Shown here piece after piece: positions 8,950 through 18,428 of a stretch of 64,000 nt of DNA (position 1 is the stretch's first letter; every line of letters starts with the position of its first letter). Position numbers and translations under genes: made by a program. Source of the stretch: Chryseobacterium flavum (GTDB taxonomy: Bacteria > Bacteroidota > Bacteroidia > Flavobacteriales > Weeksellaceae); contig NZ_QNUE01000002.1 of assembly GCF_003385595.1 (NCBI RefSeq), positions 62,001 to 126,000 of the forward strand, given 5' to 3'. Below the pieces are notes generated by a model. The model ran no database searches. It was not told the DNA's origin and saw only the letters and a list, made by a program, of their open reading frames with translations.

Positions 8950-9219
8950 TTACCAACTAGCTTTTCTTACTCCCGGGATCAATCCGTTATTTGCCATTTC
9001 TCTGAAAGTTACTCTGGAAATACCGAATGTTCTCATGTATCCTCTTGGTCTACCTGTTAGTTTACATCTGTTGTGTAATCTTACAGGAGAAGCATTTTTA
9101 GGCAATTTTTGAAGTCCTTCGTAATCACCAGCTTCTTTAAGAGCTTGTCTTTTAGCAGCGTATTTAGCAACCAGTGCTTCTCTTTTGCGCTCACGCGCTT
9201 TCATTGATTCTTTAGCCAT
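8950..9219 (-). CDS. rpsN: 30S ribosomal protein S14 (zinc-free form)
   Basis: 89 residues, the longer zinc-independent type of S14: only one Cys is present and the CxxC...CxxC ribbon of the 61-residue form is absent. Typical motifs: [14 protein letters not shown] start, [20 protein letters not shown], and [19 protein letters not shown] at the end. 3 bp after rplE. Confidence 0.97.
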   Translation of the reverse strand: MAKESMKARERKREALVAKYAAKRQALKEAGDYEGLQKLPKNASPVRLHNRCKLTGRPRGYMRTFGISRVTFREMANNGLIPGVRKASW

Positions 9220-9222
9220 TTC

Positions 9223-9774
9223 TTAGTTCTTTTTAAATGGTAAACCGAAGTGAGTTAATAATGCTTTAGCTTCTTTATCTGTTTTCGCAGTAGTTACGAA
9301 AGTGATGTCCATCCCCTGGATTTTTTTCACTTTGTCGATTACGATTTCAGGGAAGATAATCTGCTCAGTAATACCTAAGTTGTAGTTACCTCTACCATCG
9401 AAACCATCAGCCTTGATTCCAGAGAAATCTCTGATACGAGGCAAAGCAGAAGAAGTAAGTCTGTCTAAGAATTCATACATTCTGTCAGCTCTTAATGTTA
9501 CTTTAGCTCCTACAGGCATTCCTTTTCTCAATTTGAAGGCAGCTTCGTCTTTCTTAGAGATCGTACCAACAGCTTTCTGACCTGTGATATTCGTTAGTTC
9601 TTCTACAGCATAATCAATGATCTTTTTGTCTGCAGTAGCATCACCTAAACCTTGTGATACAACGATTTTCTCTAATCTAGGTACTTGCATTACTGACTTA
9701 TACCCAAATTCTTCCATCATTGCAGGAACAATTTTCTCTTTATATGCTTTCTTGGGTCTTGCTATATATTCCAT
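9223..9774 (-). CDS. rplE: 50S ribosomal protein L5
   Basis: 183 residues, L5, which binds 5S rRNA and contacts the P-site tRNA. Recognised by [16 protein letters not shown] near residue 32, [19 protein letters not shown], and the conserved [20 protein letters not shown] region. Order rplX-rplE-rpsN is standard. Confidence 0.98.
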   Translation of the reverse strand: MEYIARPKKAYKEKIVPAMMEEFGYKSVMQVPRLEKIVVSQGLGDATADKKIIDYAVEELTNITGQKAVGTISKKDEAAFKLRKGMPVGAKVTLRADRMYEFLDRLTSSALPRIRDFSGIKADGFDGRGNYNLGITEQIIFPEIVIDKVKKIQGMDITFVTTAKTDKEAKALLTHFGLPFKKN

Positions 9775-9787
9775 GTGTTATTTAAAA

Positions 9788-10114
9788 TTATAAAGTTTCA
9801 CCCGTTTTTTTGTTGATTCTAACTTTCTTATCTCCTTCGATTTTGTAACCTACTTTGATAGCTTTTCCGTCTTTACCAACTAAAGCTACATTTGAGATAT
9901 GAATAGAAGCTTCTCTTTCAACGATTCCTCCTTGAGGATTTGAAGCTGAAGGCTTAACGTGTTTTTTAACGATATTAAGTCCTGCAACAACTACTCTAGG
10001 GTCTCTTCCTTCTTTTTTGATCACTTCAATAACTTCACCAGTCTTACCTTTGATATCTTTCTTACCAGTAGTAATGATTACGTTATCTCCTCTTTTTATT
10101 TTTAACTTTGACAT
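9788..10114 (-). CDS. rplX: 50S ribosomal protein L24
   Basis: 108 residues with a KOW motif near the start (IKRGDNVIITTGKKDIKGKT) and the SNPQGGIVEREASIHISNV segment typical of L24. L24 starts 50S assembly and lies near the tunnel exit. It follows rplN by 21 bp. Confidence 0.97.
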   Translation of the reverse strand: MSKLKIKRGDNVIITTGKKDIKGKTGEVIEVIKKEGRDPRVVVAGLNIVKKHVKPSASNPQGGIVEREASIHISNVALVGKDGKAIKVGYKIEGDKKVRINKKTGETL

Positions 10115-10135
10115 TTCTTTTAAAAATTTTAAAAA

Positions 10136-10504
10136 TTAAAGTACTTCAGGAGCTAATGAAATGATTTTCATATATTCTTTGTCTCTCAACTCACGAGCAA
10201 CTGGTCCGAAAACACGGGTTCCTCTCATTTCTCCTGCTGCATTTAGTAATACACAAGCATTGTCATCGAATTTGATGTATGAACCATCTTTTCTTCTAAC
10301 TGCTTTTTTAGTTCTTACTACTACAGCTTTAGATACCTGACCTTTTTTAGCGTTTCCTGATGGTGTAGAATCCTTGATAGTAACAACGATTTTATCACCA
10401 ACTGAAGCATATCTTCTTCTGGTTCCTCCCAGAACTCTGATAACCAATACTTCTTTAGCACCAGTGTTATCAGCAACTTTTAATCTTGATTCTGTTTGTA
10501 ACAT
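10136..10504 (-). CDS. rplN: 50S ribosomal protein L14
   Basis: 122 residues, the normal length. [19 protein letters not shown] at the start and [16 protein letters not shown] plus [16 protein letters not shown] near the end are textbook L14. It contacts L19 and the 30S subunit (bridge B8). Two bp after rpsQ. Confidence 0.98.
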   Translation of the reverse strand: MLQTESRLKVADNTGAKEVLVIRVLGGTRRRYASVGDKIVVTIKDSTPSGNAKKGQVSKAVVVRTKKAVRRKDGSYIKFDDNACVLLNAAGEMRGTRVFGPVARELRDKEYMKIISLAPEVL

Positions 10505-10506
10505 TA

Positions 10507-10761
10507 TTACTTAGCTTTTTCAATGATTCTTACTAATCTCCATCTCTTATTCTTGCTCAAAGGTCTAGTTTCCTGGATTAAAACTGTATCTCCCTCGTTG
10601 CATTCGTTGTTCTCGTCGTGTGCAGTATATTTTTTCGTTTTTAATACGAATTTACCGTACATCGGGTGTTTCATTCTCATCGTTTCACTAACAACAATGG
10701 TCTTTTCCATTTTATTGCTGGAAACCACTCCGATTCTTTCTTTTCTTAAATTTCTATCCAT
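10507..10761 (-). CDS. rpsQ: 30S ribosomal protein S17
   Basis: 84 residues, OB-fold protein S17 of the 30S body. [19 protein letters not shown] and [19 protein letters not shown] are the conserved core; it ends [15 protein letters not shown] ([12 protein letters not shown]). Located between rpmC and rplN as usual. Confidence 0.97.
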   Translation of the reverse strand: MDRNLRKERIGVVSSNKMEKTIVVSETMRMKHPMYGKFVLKTKKYTAHDENNECNEGDTVLIQETRPLSKNKRWRLVRIIEKAK

Positions 10762-10773
10762 TGTAAAATGAAA

Positions 10774-10959
10774 TTATTGTTTGTTAGTTAACTCAGTGTT
10801 TAGTCTTGCGATTGTTTTTCTCAAATCTCTGATTTGAATCGGGTTTTCAATTGGGCTGATTGCATGAGCCAATTTCAATTTAGAATATTGAGCTTTTGCT
10901 TCAGTTAATTGAGCTTGAATATCACCCGCGCTTAAATTTTTAATATCAGCTTTTTTCAT
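10774..10959 (-). CDS. rpmC: 50S ribosomal protein L29
   Basis: 61 residues from the ATG at 10957-10959 (MKKADIKNLSAGDIQAQL). A TTG nine bases further upstream is in frame, but the ATG start matches family length and sequence better. The family pattern is two helices ending in LRKTIARLNTEL, which docks near the exit tunnel. It overlaps nothing and sits 12 bp after the rplP stop. Confidence 0.94.
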   Translation of the reverse strand: MKKADIKNLSAGDIQAQLTEAKAQYSKLKLAHAISPIENPIQIRDLRKTIARLNTELTNKQ

Positions 10960-10971
10960 TGTATTCAAAGA

Positions 10972-11397
10972 TTATAGAGGTTTAACAAAATCGTTAGCAA
11001 CGATGAATTTAGTAACTACTGGTAATTTCTGTGCAGCAAGTCTAAGAGCTTCTTTCGCTACTTCGTAAGGAACTCCACCTACTTCAAACATAATTTTACC
11101 TGGCTTTACTACAGCTACCCAATATTCAACAGCTCCTTTACCTTTACCCATCCTTACTTCAGCTGGTTTTTTAGTAATTGGCTTATCTGGGAAGATTTTG
11201 ATCCATAGTTGACCTTCTCTCTTCATATATCTTGTCGCAGCGATACGAGCCGCTTCAATTTGTCTTGCAGTGATCCAAGCTCCTTCTGTAGCTTTGATCC
11301 CAAAAGTTCCGTATGCAAGTTGACTACCTCTTTGGGCATTCCCCTTCATCTTCATCTTGTGAACTCTACGGAATTTGGTTCTTTTTGGTTGTAACAT
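10972..11397 (-). CDS. rplP: 50S ribosomal protein L16
   Basis: 141 residues, L16, which lines the A-site tRNA path and is needed for peptidyl transfer. [39 protein letters not shown] and [19 protein letters not shown] are hallmark. It lies after rpsC, separated by a 98-bp gap that contains heptamer repeats. Confidence 0.98.
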   Translation of the reverse strand: MLQPKRTKFRRVHKMKMKGNAQRGSQLAYGTFGIKATEGAWITARQIEAARIAATRYMKREGQLWIKIFPDKPITKKPAEVRMGKGKGAVEYWVAVVKPGKIMFEVGGVPYEVAKEALRLAAQKLPVVTKFIVANDFVKPL

Positions 11398-11407
11398 AAT
11401 TTCTAAA

Positions 11408-11435
11408 TTTTAGATTTTAGATTTTAGATTTTAGA
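11408..11435. repeat. Four tandem copies of TTTTAGA between rpsC and rplP
   Basis: Four exact 7-bp units in a row, followed by a T-run. A 12-bp arm AAATTTTAGATT at 11405-11416 is complementary to AATCTAAAATTT at 11485-11496, so the gap could fold on the mRNA. Nothing else is coded here. Confidence 0.8.
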
Positions 11436-11495
11436 TTTTTTTTAATTTTAAAAAAGTAACGGTAATTTAAAATTCAAAATTTCTAATCTAAAATT

Positions 11496-12245
11496 TTAAT
11501 TATTATTGTTATTGTTGTTGTTTTTTCTAGGTCTTCTGTTGTCTCTGTCTCCTCCTCTGTTTCCTCTGTCTGACTGACCACCTTTTTTCTGTTGTCCCAC
11601 TAATGGAGAAAGTTCTCTTTTACCGTAAACTTCACCTTTCATGATCCAAACTTTTACACCTAGTCTACCATAAGTAGTGTGAGCTTCAGCCCAGTGATAA
11701 TCGATATCAGCTCTGAAAGTTGACAATGGAATTCTTCCTTCTTTGAAAGATTCTGATCTTGCCATTTCAGCTCCGTTCAATCTTCCTGAAATCTGAACTT
11801 TGATACCTTCAGCACCCATTCTCATAGTACTTGCCATTGCCATTTTAACAGCTCTTCTGTAAGAAATTCTGTTTTCAATTTGCTTAGAAATACTATCAGC
11901 AACCAGTACAGCATCTAATTCAGGTCTTTTGATTTCGAAGATGTTAATTTGAATATCCTTACCTGTAAGTTTCTTCAACTCTTCTTTTAATTTATCAACT
12001 TCCTGACCTCCTTTACCGATGATAAGTCCCGGTCTAGCAGTAGTAATAGTTACTGTAACTAATTTTAAAGTTCTTTCAATATAAATTTTTGAAATACCAC
12101 CTTTAGATAATCTAGCTTCAAGGTATCTTCTGATTTTGTAGTCTTCAGCGATTCTGTCTCCATAATCGTTTCCGCCAAACCAGTTAGAATCCCATCCTCT
12201 GATGATACCTAATCTGTTACCAATTGGATTTGTCTTCTGTCCCAT
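11496..12245 (-). CDS. rpsC: 30S ribosomal protein S3 with poly-Asn tail
   Basis: 249 residues. S3 forms part of the mRNA entry channel. Start [20 protein letters not shown] domain around residues 60-105 with [15 protein letters not shown], and the C-terminal domain with [20 protein letters not shown] and [10 protein letters not shown]. The tail after ~residue 215 is Gly/Arg/Asp-rich and ends in eight Asn in a row. The core is invariant; the poly-Asn end is unusual and encoded by an AAT/AAC repeat. Confidence 0.98.
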   Translation of the reverse strand: MGQKTNPIGNRLGIIRGWDSNWFGGNDYGDRIAEDYKIRRYLEARLSKGGISKIYIERTLKLVTVTITTARPGLIIGKGGQEVDKLKEELKKLTGKDIQINIFEIKRPELDAVLVADSISKQIENRISYRRAVKMAMASTMRMGAEGIKVQISGRLNGAEMARSESFKEGRIPLSTFRADIDYHWAEAHTTYGRLGVKVWIMKGEVYGKRELSPLVGQQKKGGQSDRGNRGGDRDNRRPRKNNNNNNNN

Positions 12246-12252
12246 ACCTTGA

Positions 12253-12651
12253 TTAATTTTCTTTGTTACCTAAGATTAATGTAACGTGGTTAGATCTTTT
12301 TCTGATTCTATACCCTCTACCTTGTGGAGCTGGTCTTAGTCTCTTCAATTGTCTTGCACTATCCACGAAGATTTCTTTAACGATAAGGTTAGCTTCCTCA
12401 ATGTCAGCTCCTTCGTTTTTCACTTGCCAGTTGGCAATTGCAGAAAGAAGTAATTTTTCTAATTTGTTAGAAGCTTCTTTCTTAGAATATTTTAGGATAT
12501 AAAGTGCTTTGTCTACCTGCTCTCCTCTGATGATATCAGCAACTAATCTCATTTTTCTTGGAGAAGACGGGCAATTATTTAATGAAGCTTTAACAACGTC
12601 TTTGTTTGCTTCTTTTCTTGCGATTGCGCTATCTTGTTTTCTAGATCCCAT
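12253..12651 (-). CDS. rplV: 50S ribosomal protein L22
   Basis: 132 residues. L22 has a globular domain and a long beta-hairpin reaching into the exit tunnel near the macrolide site; the hairpin tip region here is [20 protein letters not shown]. Other family marks: [19 protein letters not shown] and [14 protein letters not shown]. Order rpsS-rplV-rpsC is standard. Confidence 0.97.
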   Translation of the reverse strand: MGSRKQDSAIARKEANKDVVKASLNNCPSSPRKMRLVADIIRGEQVDKALYILKYSKKEASNKLEKLLLSAIANWQVKNEGADIEEANLIVKEIFVDSARQLKRLRPAPQGRGYRIRKRSNHVTLILGNKEN

Positions 12652-12653
12652 GT

Positions 12654-12932
12654 TTATCTGCTTCCTTTGTTTTTGTTACCACCATGACCTCTGAAAGATC
12701 TTGTTGGAGAAAATTCGCCTAACTTGTGACCAACCATGTTTTCTGTAACGTAAACAGGGATAAAAGATTTCCCGTTGTGTACAGCGATAGTTTGTCCTAC
12801 GAAGTCCGGAGAGATCATAGATGCTCTAGACCAAGTTTTGATAACTGTCTTCTTACCAGACTCTATATTTGCCTGAACCTTCTTATCTAAAGTATGATGA
12901 ATGAACGGTCCTTTCTTAAGTGATCTTGCCAT
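12654..12932 (-). CDS. rpsS: 30S ribosomal protein S19
   Basis: 92 residues. S19 is in the 30S head and binds with S13. [18 protein letters not shown] start, [20 protein letters not shown], and [19 protein letters not shown] are conserved signatures. 2 bp after rplB and 2 bp before rplV. Confidence 0.98.
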   Translation of the reverse strand: MARSLKKGPFIHHTLDKKVQANIESGKKTVIKTWSRASMISPDFVGQTIAVHNGKSFIPVYVTENMVGHKLGEFSPTRSFRGHGGNKNKGSR

Positions 12933-12934
12933 AA

Positions 12935-13756
12935 TTATTTTCTTTTAGATACGATGTAACGGTTAGACACTTTGTTTTTCTTTCTAGTTTTGTAACCTTT
13001 AGCCGGTTTACCGTTTCTAGATCTTGGGTGACCTCCTGAAGAACGTCCTTCACCACCACCCATTGGGTGATCTACAGGGTTCATTACTACCGCTCTTGTT
13101 CTTGGTCTTCTACCTAACCATCTGCTTCTACCAGCTTTACCTGATACAGTTAATTGGTGATCTGAGTTGGAAACTGATCCAATCATTGCCATACATTCAG
13201 TAAGAATCATTCTTGATTCTCCTGAAGGTAATTTGATGATTGCATATTTACCATCTCTTGAAGTTAATTGAGCTGAAGAACCAGCACTTCTTGCTAAAAT
13301 TGCACCTTGTCCAGGCTTCATTTCAACACAAGAGATTACAGTACCCAATGGAATATTTTTCAATTTCATTGCGTTACCTACGTTTGGTTCAACGCTTTCT
13401 CCTGAAACTACTTTCTGATCAACTTTGATACCGTTTGGAGCGATGATATATCTCTTCTCTCCGTCTGCGTACTCTAATAAAGCGATAAATGCAGTTCTGT
13501 TTGGATCGTATTCTACAGATTTTACAGTTGCTTCAACGTTTGCTTTGTTTCTTTTGAAGTCAATAATTCTGTATTTCTTTTTGTGTCCACCTCCGGTGTA
13601 ACGCATGGTCATTTTACCTGTGTTGTTACGTCCACCTGACTTTTTAATACCAACTACTAGAGATTTCTCTGGTTTGTTAGTAGTAATTTCCTCAAAATTG
13701 TTTACAATTCTGAATCTCTGTCCCGGGGTGATAGGTTTTAATTTTCTAACAGACAT
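12935..13756 (-). CDS. rplB: 50S ribosomal protein L2
   Basis: 273 residues, one of the most conserved ribosomal proteins, needed for subunit association and the peptidyl transferase centre. [20 protein letters not shown] near residue 40 and the C-terminal [20 protein letters not shown] followed by [17 protein letters not shown] are diagnostic, including the functionally important His in the HPMGGGEG loop. Confidence 0.99.
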   Translation of the reverse strand: MSVRKLKPITPGQRFRIVNNFEEITTNKPEKSLVVGIKKSGGRNNTGKMTMRYTGGGHKKKYRIIDFKRNKANVEATVKSVEYDPNRTAFIALLEYADGEKRYIIAPNGIKVDQKVVSGESVEPNVGNAMKLKNIPLGTVISCVEMKPGQGAILARSAGSSAQLTSRDGKYAIIKLPSGESRMILTECMAMIGSVSNSDHQLTVSGKAGRSRWLGRRPRTRAVVMNPVDHPMGGGEGRSSGGHPRSRNGKPAKGYKTRKKNKVSNRYIVSKRK

Positions 13757-13778
13757 TACTATTATTTATAATTAATAA

Positions 13779-14069
13779 TTAATTTACAGCAAAAATATCG
13801 ATAACCTCTCCTTCAGCAAGTTTGATTACCGCTTTTTTCAATTTGTTTGTCTTTCCTACTTGAAGACCTTTTTTAGTGTATTTTGAAGAAACCTTCGGAG
13901 CATAAATCATTGTGTTAACGTCTGCTACTTTTACACCGTAAGCCGCTTCAACAGCTTTTTTGATCTCGATTTTATTCGCCTTAGGATTTACTAAGAAAGA
14001 ATAAGAACCTCTTAAATCTGTAAGGTAATTAGCCTTTTCTGAAATAACTGGTTTAATAATAACTGACAT
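13779..14069 (-). CDS. rplW: 50S ribosomal protein L23
   Basis: 96 residues. L23 lies at the tunnel exit and is the docking site for trigger factor and SRP. VIIKPVISEKANYLTD start and FLVNPKANKIEIKKAVEAAY with VKVADVNTMIYAPK are typical. 3 bp after rplD. Confidence 0.97.
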   Translation of the reverse strand: MSVIIKPVISEKANYLTDLRGSYSFLVNPKANKIEIKKAVEAAYGVKVADVNTMIYAPKVSSKYTKKGLQVGKTNKLKKAVIKLAEGEVIDIFAVN

Positions 14070-14072
14070 GAC

Positions 14073-14702
14073 TTATTTCTTTAAATTTTCCTGGAATTTT
14101 TCAACTGCACCTTCGAAGAAAATAATTTCACCTGCATTTACTAAATCGTAAGAACTGATTTCGTTGAAGTTCATTACTTTAGTTTTAGGTAAGTTTCTTG
14201 AAGATAAATACACATTCTTATTAGCTTCAGGAAGAACGAATAAAGACTTTTTACCGTTAAGTTCCAATGCATTTAATACATTGATGAAATCTTTAGTCTT
14301 AGGAGCGTTTAAGCTCATATCTTCTAAAACTTTAATGCTGTTGTCTCTCATTTTTTGAGATAAAACAGATTTTTTAGCTAATCTCTTAAGAGCTTTGTTC
14401 AATTTGAATCTGTAATCTCTTGGTTTTGGTCCGAATACTCTACCTCCACCTCTGAATACAGGAGATTTGATATCCCCGTATCTGGCAGAACCTGATCCTT
14501 TTTGCTTCTTAAGTTTTTTAGTAGAAGCTGTAATTTCGCTTCTTTCTTTTGCTTTATGAGTACCTTGTCTCTGAGCAGCAAGATACTGTTTAACTTCTAA
14601 GTAAACCGCGTGCTGATTTGGCTCAATTCCGAATACTGTTTCGTCTAGAGTTACTTTTCTTCCGGTCTCTTTTCCTGATGTATTTAATACTACTAGTTCC
14701 AT
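14073..14702 (-). CDS. rplD: 50S ribosomal protein L4
   Basis: 209 residues. The long internal loop reaches the exit tunnel: [20 protein letters not shown] and [17 protein letters not shown] are its hallmark. In gamma-proteobacteria L4 represses the S10 operon; no matching leader could be recognised here. The start codon lies inside the last codons of rplC (10-bp overlap), which suggests translational coupling. Confidence 0.98.
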   Translation of the reverse strand: MELVVLNTSGKETGRKVTLDETVFGIEPNQHAVYLEVKQYLAAQRQGTHKAKERSEITASTKKLKKQKGSGSARYGDIKSPVFRGGGRVFGPKPRDYRFKLNKALKRLAKKSVLSQKMRDNSIKVLEDMSLNAPKTKDFINVLNALELNGKKSLFVLPEANKNVYLSSRNLPKTKVMNFNEISSYDLVNAGEIIFFEGAVEKFQENLKK

Positions 14703-15319
14703 TTTCTGATAATTACATAAGAATTTTTAGCTCCCGGAACAGCACCTTTTACTACTAAAAGATTTTGTTCTTGATCAACTTTTAACACTTGAAGGTTTTG
14801 AACAGTTACCTGCTTACCTCCCATTCTTCCAGCCATTCTCATCCCTTTGAATACTCTTGAAGGGTCTGAACCAGCACCGATAGAACCTGGAGCTCTAAGT
14901 CTGTTGTGCTGACCATGAGTTGCCTGCATTACACCTCCAAATCCGTGTCTTTTAACAACACCCTGGAAGCCTTTACCTTTAGAAGTACCTGTTACATCAA
15001 CATACTCACCTTCAGTGAATAAATCAACTTTTACTTCTTCTCCTACTTTCACTTCATCAACGAATTCTCTGTAGAATTCAACCAACTTAGCTTTAGGAGC
15101 AGAACCAGCCTTTTTAAAATGACCAGCTAACGCTTTACCAACGTTCTTCTCACTCTTGTCATCGAAACCTAATTGAACAGCTTTATAACCGTCTTTTTCT
15201 AAGGTTCTGACCTGTAAAACCGAGCATGGACCAGCTTGGATAACTGTACAAGGAATATTTTTTCCTTCTTCGTTAAACAAAGATGTCATACCGATTTTTT
15301 TACCAATAATACCTGACAT
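14693..15319 (-). CDS. rplC: 50S ribosomal protein L3, first gene of the operon
   Basis: 208 residues. [20 protein letters not shown] start, [19 protein letters not shown] and [20 protein letters not shown] with [18 protein letters not shown] are the L3 signature. L3 starts 50S assembly. It is the first gene here; the usual preceding gene rpsJ is 15.7 kb away, and a strong promoter (15426-15455) lies in its place. Confidence 0.98.
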   Translation of the reverse strand: MSGIIGKKIGMTSLFNEEGKNIPCTVIQAGPCSVLQVRTLEKDGYKAVQLGFDDKSEKNVGKALAGHFKKAGSAPKAKLVEFYREFVDEVKVGEEVKVDLFTEGEYVDVTGTSKGKGFQGVVKRHGFGGVMQATHGQHNRLRAPGSIGAGSDPSRVFKGMRMAGRMGGKQVTVQNLQVLKVDQEQNLLVVKGAVPGAKNSYVIIRKWN

Positions 15320-15938
15320 TGTTTATATTATAATAAAATTTATCCTTTATTTATCACCATTTTCCGGAGGTCTGAAGTAATTTCTACTTTTGATATAGGC
15401 ATACCACGCCCCTAAAATGAGTGTGCAAATTTATGAATTATTTTATAACTGACAAATATTTCGAGTAAAATATTTTGATTTTTAATCATTTAGCGATTTC
15501 AGATAAAAAGCTATCCAAAATTCTGAAAACACTCTTTGAAGCTCAAAAAGAAAATCATTATATATTTTATTCCGCCCAGATTCAGAATTCCTCGCAGACA
15601 GAAACCGCCCTCATGGAGAAAAGTGAATGATTAAATACATTCTGAGAATCATCAGCAATCAGATATTCCGAATTATTTTAAAAGATTCTGATTGACAGCA
15701 AAGACATTTTAAGGTAACAACTCCATATCAATTTCATTTGCTATCGCTCCACCCGATAATTCAATGGCAAACTCCAATTTTAATCTCAAGGACCATTAAA
15801 TTGTTTGCTCACGACCTGGAGCAGAAAGAAAAAGAAGAAAGATTTTCTGGAAAGTACAAACCAATCCATTCTTAATTAAAACAGAAACCCTCTAAAACCA
15901 GATCGCCTCTATTTTAATTTTGAACAATTGAATGCTGC
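15320..15938. other. 619-bp intergenic region upstream of rplC
   Basis: Holds the rplC promoter and its ~100-nt leader, the latter with a GC-rich patch (GGGGCGTGG on the minus strand near 15412). The rest (15460-15938) has only short open stretches with no start and no family resemblance; it may contain decayed coding sequence but this cannot be shown. It is also the 3' flank of the glpR gene. Confidence 0.6.
15426..15455 (-). promoter_or_regulatory. Promoter of the S10-spc-alpha operon
   Basis: On the minus strand: TTTG, 19 bp, then TAAATTTG (15426-15433), a perfect match to the flavobacterial TTG...TAnnTTTG consensus. The ATG of rplC is about 105 bp downstream. Spacing equals that of the rpsL promoter at 34454-34483. 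Confidence 0.8.
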
Positions 15939-16703
15939 CTATTTCACAATAACCGTTACTCCTCTTTCTTCCAATGCAGACATATCTTCCTTACCTATAC
16001 CATCATCTGTAATCAGATAATCCACCTGATCCAATGAGGCAATTTTACCAAATCCTTTTTTATTCAGTTTTGAGGAATCAGCCAAAACTACTGTTTTATC
16101 CGCACATTCAATCATAACCTGGTTAAGATGCGCCTCTGCAGCATTGGAAGTACTGATTCCAAACTCAAGGTCAATTCCGTCTACACCCAGAAAAAGTTTA
16201 TTACAGGAAAACTGCTTGAGAATTCCTTCTGAAATGGATCCTACAATTGAGGTTGAACTTTTCCTGACCTCTCCTCCCAGCTGGATCACATTAATATTAG
16301 GATTATTACAAAGTTCAATAGCCACCCTTAATGAAGAAGTTAAAACAGTTAGCGATCCGAAGTTCATCAACATTCTTGCAAGATAGTGCATCGTAGTTCC
16401 TGATGCCAGTATAATACAGTCATTTTCCTGGATCAATGGAAGCGCAGCTCTGGCAATAGCTTGCTTCGCCTCTACATTAATATTCTCTTTCTCCCCTACA
16501 TTCTTTTCATAAGCATACCTTACCTGTTTACTTGCTCCTCCGTGATTTCTGAAAAGAAGCCCAAGACTTTCGAGATAGTTCAGATCCTTTCGGATCGTAA
16601 CCGAAGACACATTAAGTTTTTCGCAAAGATCCTGCACAAGCACATGTCCTTTATCATTCAACTCTTTAAGTATTTCATCCTGCCTTGGTAATAGCTTTTC
16701 CAT
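15939..16703 (-). CDS. glpR: DeoR/GlpR-family transcriptional repressor
   Basis: 254 residues from the ATG at 16701-16703 (MEKLLPRQDEILKELNDKGH); an in-frame ATG at 16742 would add 13 residues, but the shorter start matches the family and leaves a TGAAACGAA operator-like sequence just ahead of it. N-terminal winged helix-turn-helix (VLVQDLCEKLNVSSVTIRKD, then LNYLESLGLLFRNHGGA). The C-terminal DeoRC sugar-phosphate sensor domain has ILASGTTMHYLARML, LFLGVDGIDLEFGIST and ADSSKLNKKGFG. Divergent from glpDKF, so it most likely represses glycerol use and responds to glycerol 3-phosphate (inference from family and context). Confidence 0.9.
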   Translation of the reverse strand: MEKLLPRQDEILKELNDKGHVLVQDLCEKLNVSSVTIRKDLNYLESLGLLFRNHGGASKQVRYAYEKNVGEKENINVEAKQAIARAALPLIQENDCIILASGTTMHYLARMLMNFGSLTVLTSSLRVAIELCNNPNINVIQLGGEVRKSSTSIVGSISEGILKQFSCNKLFLGVDGIDLEFGISTSNAAEAHLNQVMIECADKTVVLADSSKLNKKGFGKIASLDQVDYLITDDGIGKEDMSALEERGVTVIVK

Positions 16704-16766
16704 TTTATTCGTTTCACCAAAAATACCGATTTTTTTCGACATCTTAAAATTTCATTTATTTTCTTT

Positions 16767-16794
16767 TTGCTTTCATTTTTAATTTATATATTTG
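16767..16794 (+). promoter_or_regulatory. Promoter of glpDKF
   Basis: TTG at 16767-16769, 17 bp, then a perfect TATATTTG (16787-16794). The predicted start of transcription falls inside the CGAAAC repeats that follow directly. Confidence 0.75.
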
Positions 16795-16796
16795 AA

Positions 16797-16835
16797 AACG
16801 AAACATAAACGAAACATTTATGAAACGAAACGAAG
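16797..16835 (+). promoter_or_regulatory. Probable GlpR operator: CGAAAC direct repeats
   Basis: 11-bp phased repeats ACGAAACATAA (16798-16808) and ACGAAACATTT (16809-16819), then TGAAACGAAACGAAG at 16821-16835 overlapping the first codons of glpD. TTTCGTTTC-type repeats are typical DeoR-family operators. A matching TGAAACGAA on the minus strand (16708-16716) precedes glpR, fitting autoregulation. Confidence 0.65.
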
Positions 16836-18418
16836 AACTCAGTAAATTAACCAATGTAAAAGAATGGGACTTTATTGTCATAGGAGGAGGAGCCAGTGGT
16901 TTAGGTTCAGCATTAGATGCGGTAAGCAGAGGATTCAAAACTTTATTGCTTGAATCTCACGATTTCGCAAAAGCAACTTCCAGCAGAAGTACCAAACTGG
17001 TACATGGCGGAGTCAGATATCTTGCCCAGGGAGATGTCGGATTGGTAAAAGAAGCATTGAAAGAAAGAGGTCTTCTTGCAAAAAATGCAGCACATATTGT
17101 AAAAAATCAGTCCTTCATTATTCCCAACTATACATGGTGGGGAGGTATCTACTATAAGATAGGACTATCTGTGTATGATTTTCTTGCCGGAAAACTGAGT
17201 CTGGGTAAAACAAAATACATCAGCAAATCAAAAACAATCGAAAAGCTTCCCACTATTGAACAAAACCACTTAATGAGCGGTGTTGTTTACCAGGACGGAC
17301 AGTTTGATGATGCAAGGCTTGCGATCAACCTTACCCAAACCATTATTGAAAAAGGAGGAAGTGCTGTTAATTATGTAAAAGTAATCAACCTTTTAAAAGA
17401 TGCTTCTGATAAAGTAATTGGTGTTGTTGCAGAAGATCAGTTCTCCAAGCAGCAATATCAGATTCATGGTAAAGTGGTTATCAACGCTACGGGGGTATTT
17501 ACGAATGATATTCTCAATATGAACAATCCAAAGCACGGGAAATTTGTTGTACCAAGCCAGGGAATTCACCTGGTACTGGATAAATCCTTCCTGAAAAGCG
17601 ATGATGCGATCATGATTCCGAAAACATCAGACGGCAGGGTTTTATTTGTTGTTCCGTGGCATGACAGAGCTTTGGTAGGAACTACAGATACTCTTTTAAA
17701 GGATGAAAGCTTTGAACCTCGTGCCCTGGAAGAAGAAATCAATTTTGTTTTAAATACAGCAAGACAATATTTAGCTAAAAAGCCAACACGTGAAGATGTA
17801 AAATCAGTTTTTGCAGGTCTTCGCCCGCTTGCAGCTCCTAAAGATGGAAGTAAAAGCACAAAAGAAGTTTCCCGAAGCCACAAAGTGATTACCTCAGAAA
17901 CCGGATTAGTTTCCATTATCGGAGGAAAATGGACCACATACCGCAAAATGGCAGAAGATACTGTAGATGAAGCTATGAAAGTTCACAGGTTAGGAAACAG
18001 TCCATCAAAAACAGAGCATCTTTCTATTCATGGAAATATAAAACCGGAACAGGTAGACAGAACCAATCATCTATATGTTTACGGATCTGATATTCCTGCC
18101 ATAAAAGCATTACAGGAAAGCAACCCCCGCTATGCACAAAAGATACATCCGGATCATCCTTTCACTGTGGCAGAAGTGGTATGGGCTGTAAGAGCAGAAA
18201 TGGCAGAAACCATTGAAGATATACTGGCAAGAAGAGTACGTTTGCTTTTTCTGGATGCAAGAGCAGCAATAGACAGCGCTCACAATGTAGCAAGGATCAT
18301 TGCTGAAGAAAAAGGATATTCTGAAGAATGGGCTCAGCAGCAGGAAAATGAATTCATTGAACTGGCAAAAGGATATTTACTAACTCCTTATTCACCTAAA
18401 GTTATCAACCTAAATTAG
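16820..18418 (+). CDS. glpD: Glycerol-3-phosphate dehydrogenase (FAD-dependent)
   Basis: 532 residues. Oxidises sn-glycerol 3-phosphate to dihydroxyacetone phosphate at the membrane, passing electrons to the quinone pool. The N-terminal FAD-binding motif is [19 protein letters not shown] (residues ~20-38); [12 protein letters not shown] and the late [18 protein letters not shown] segment are diagnostic of GlpD. The C-terminal helical domain contains [20 protein letters not shown]. First gene of the operon, with its own promoter and operator. Confidence 0.97.
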   Translation: MKRNEELSKLTNVKEWDFIVIGGGASGLGSALDAVSRGFKTLLLESHDFAKATSSRSTKLVHGGVRYLAQGDVGLVKEALKERGLLAKNAAHIVKNQSFIIPNYTWWGGIYYKIGLSVYDFLAGKLSLGKTKYISKSKTIEKLPTIEQNHLMSGVVYQDGQFDDARLAINLTQTIIEKGGSAVNYVKVINLLKDASDKVIGVVAEDQFSKQQYQIHGKVVINATGVFTNDILNMNNPKHGKFVVPSQGIHLVLDKSFLKSDDAIMIPKTSDGRVLFVVPWHDRALVGTTDTLLKDESFEPRALEEEINFVLNTARQYLAKKPTREDVKSVFAGLRPLAAPKDGSKSTKEVSRSHKVITSETGLVSIIGGKWTTYRKMAEDTVDEAMKVHRLGNSPSKTEHLSIHGNIKPEQVDRTNHLYVYGSDIPAIKALQESNPRYAQKIHPDHPFTVAEVVWAVRAEMAETIEDILARRVRLLFLDARAAIDSAHNVARIIAEEKGYSEEWAQQQENEFIELAKGYLLTPYSPKVINLN

Positions 18419-18428
18419 CACTATATAC

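Noticed and set aside
11401..11500. Possible CRISPR-like repeat
   Set aside because: Only 7-bp tandem units with no spacers; no cas genes.
15460..15938. Possible small gene or remnant (a minus-strand stretch reading LEFAIELSGGAIANEIDMELL near 15.75 kb)
   Set aside because: Only about 25 codons with a stop directly upstream and no start codon; looks tempting but cannot be supported.
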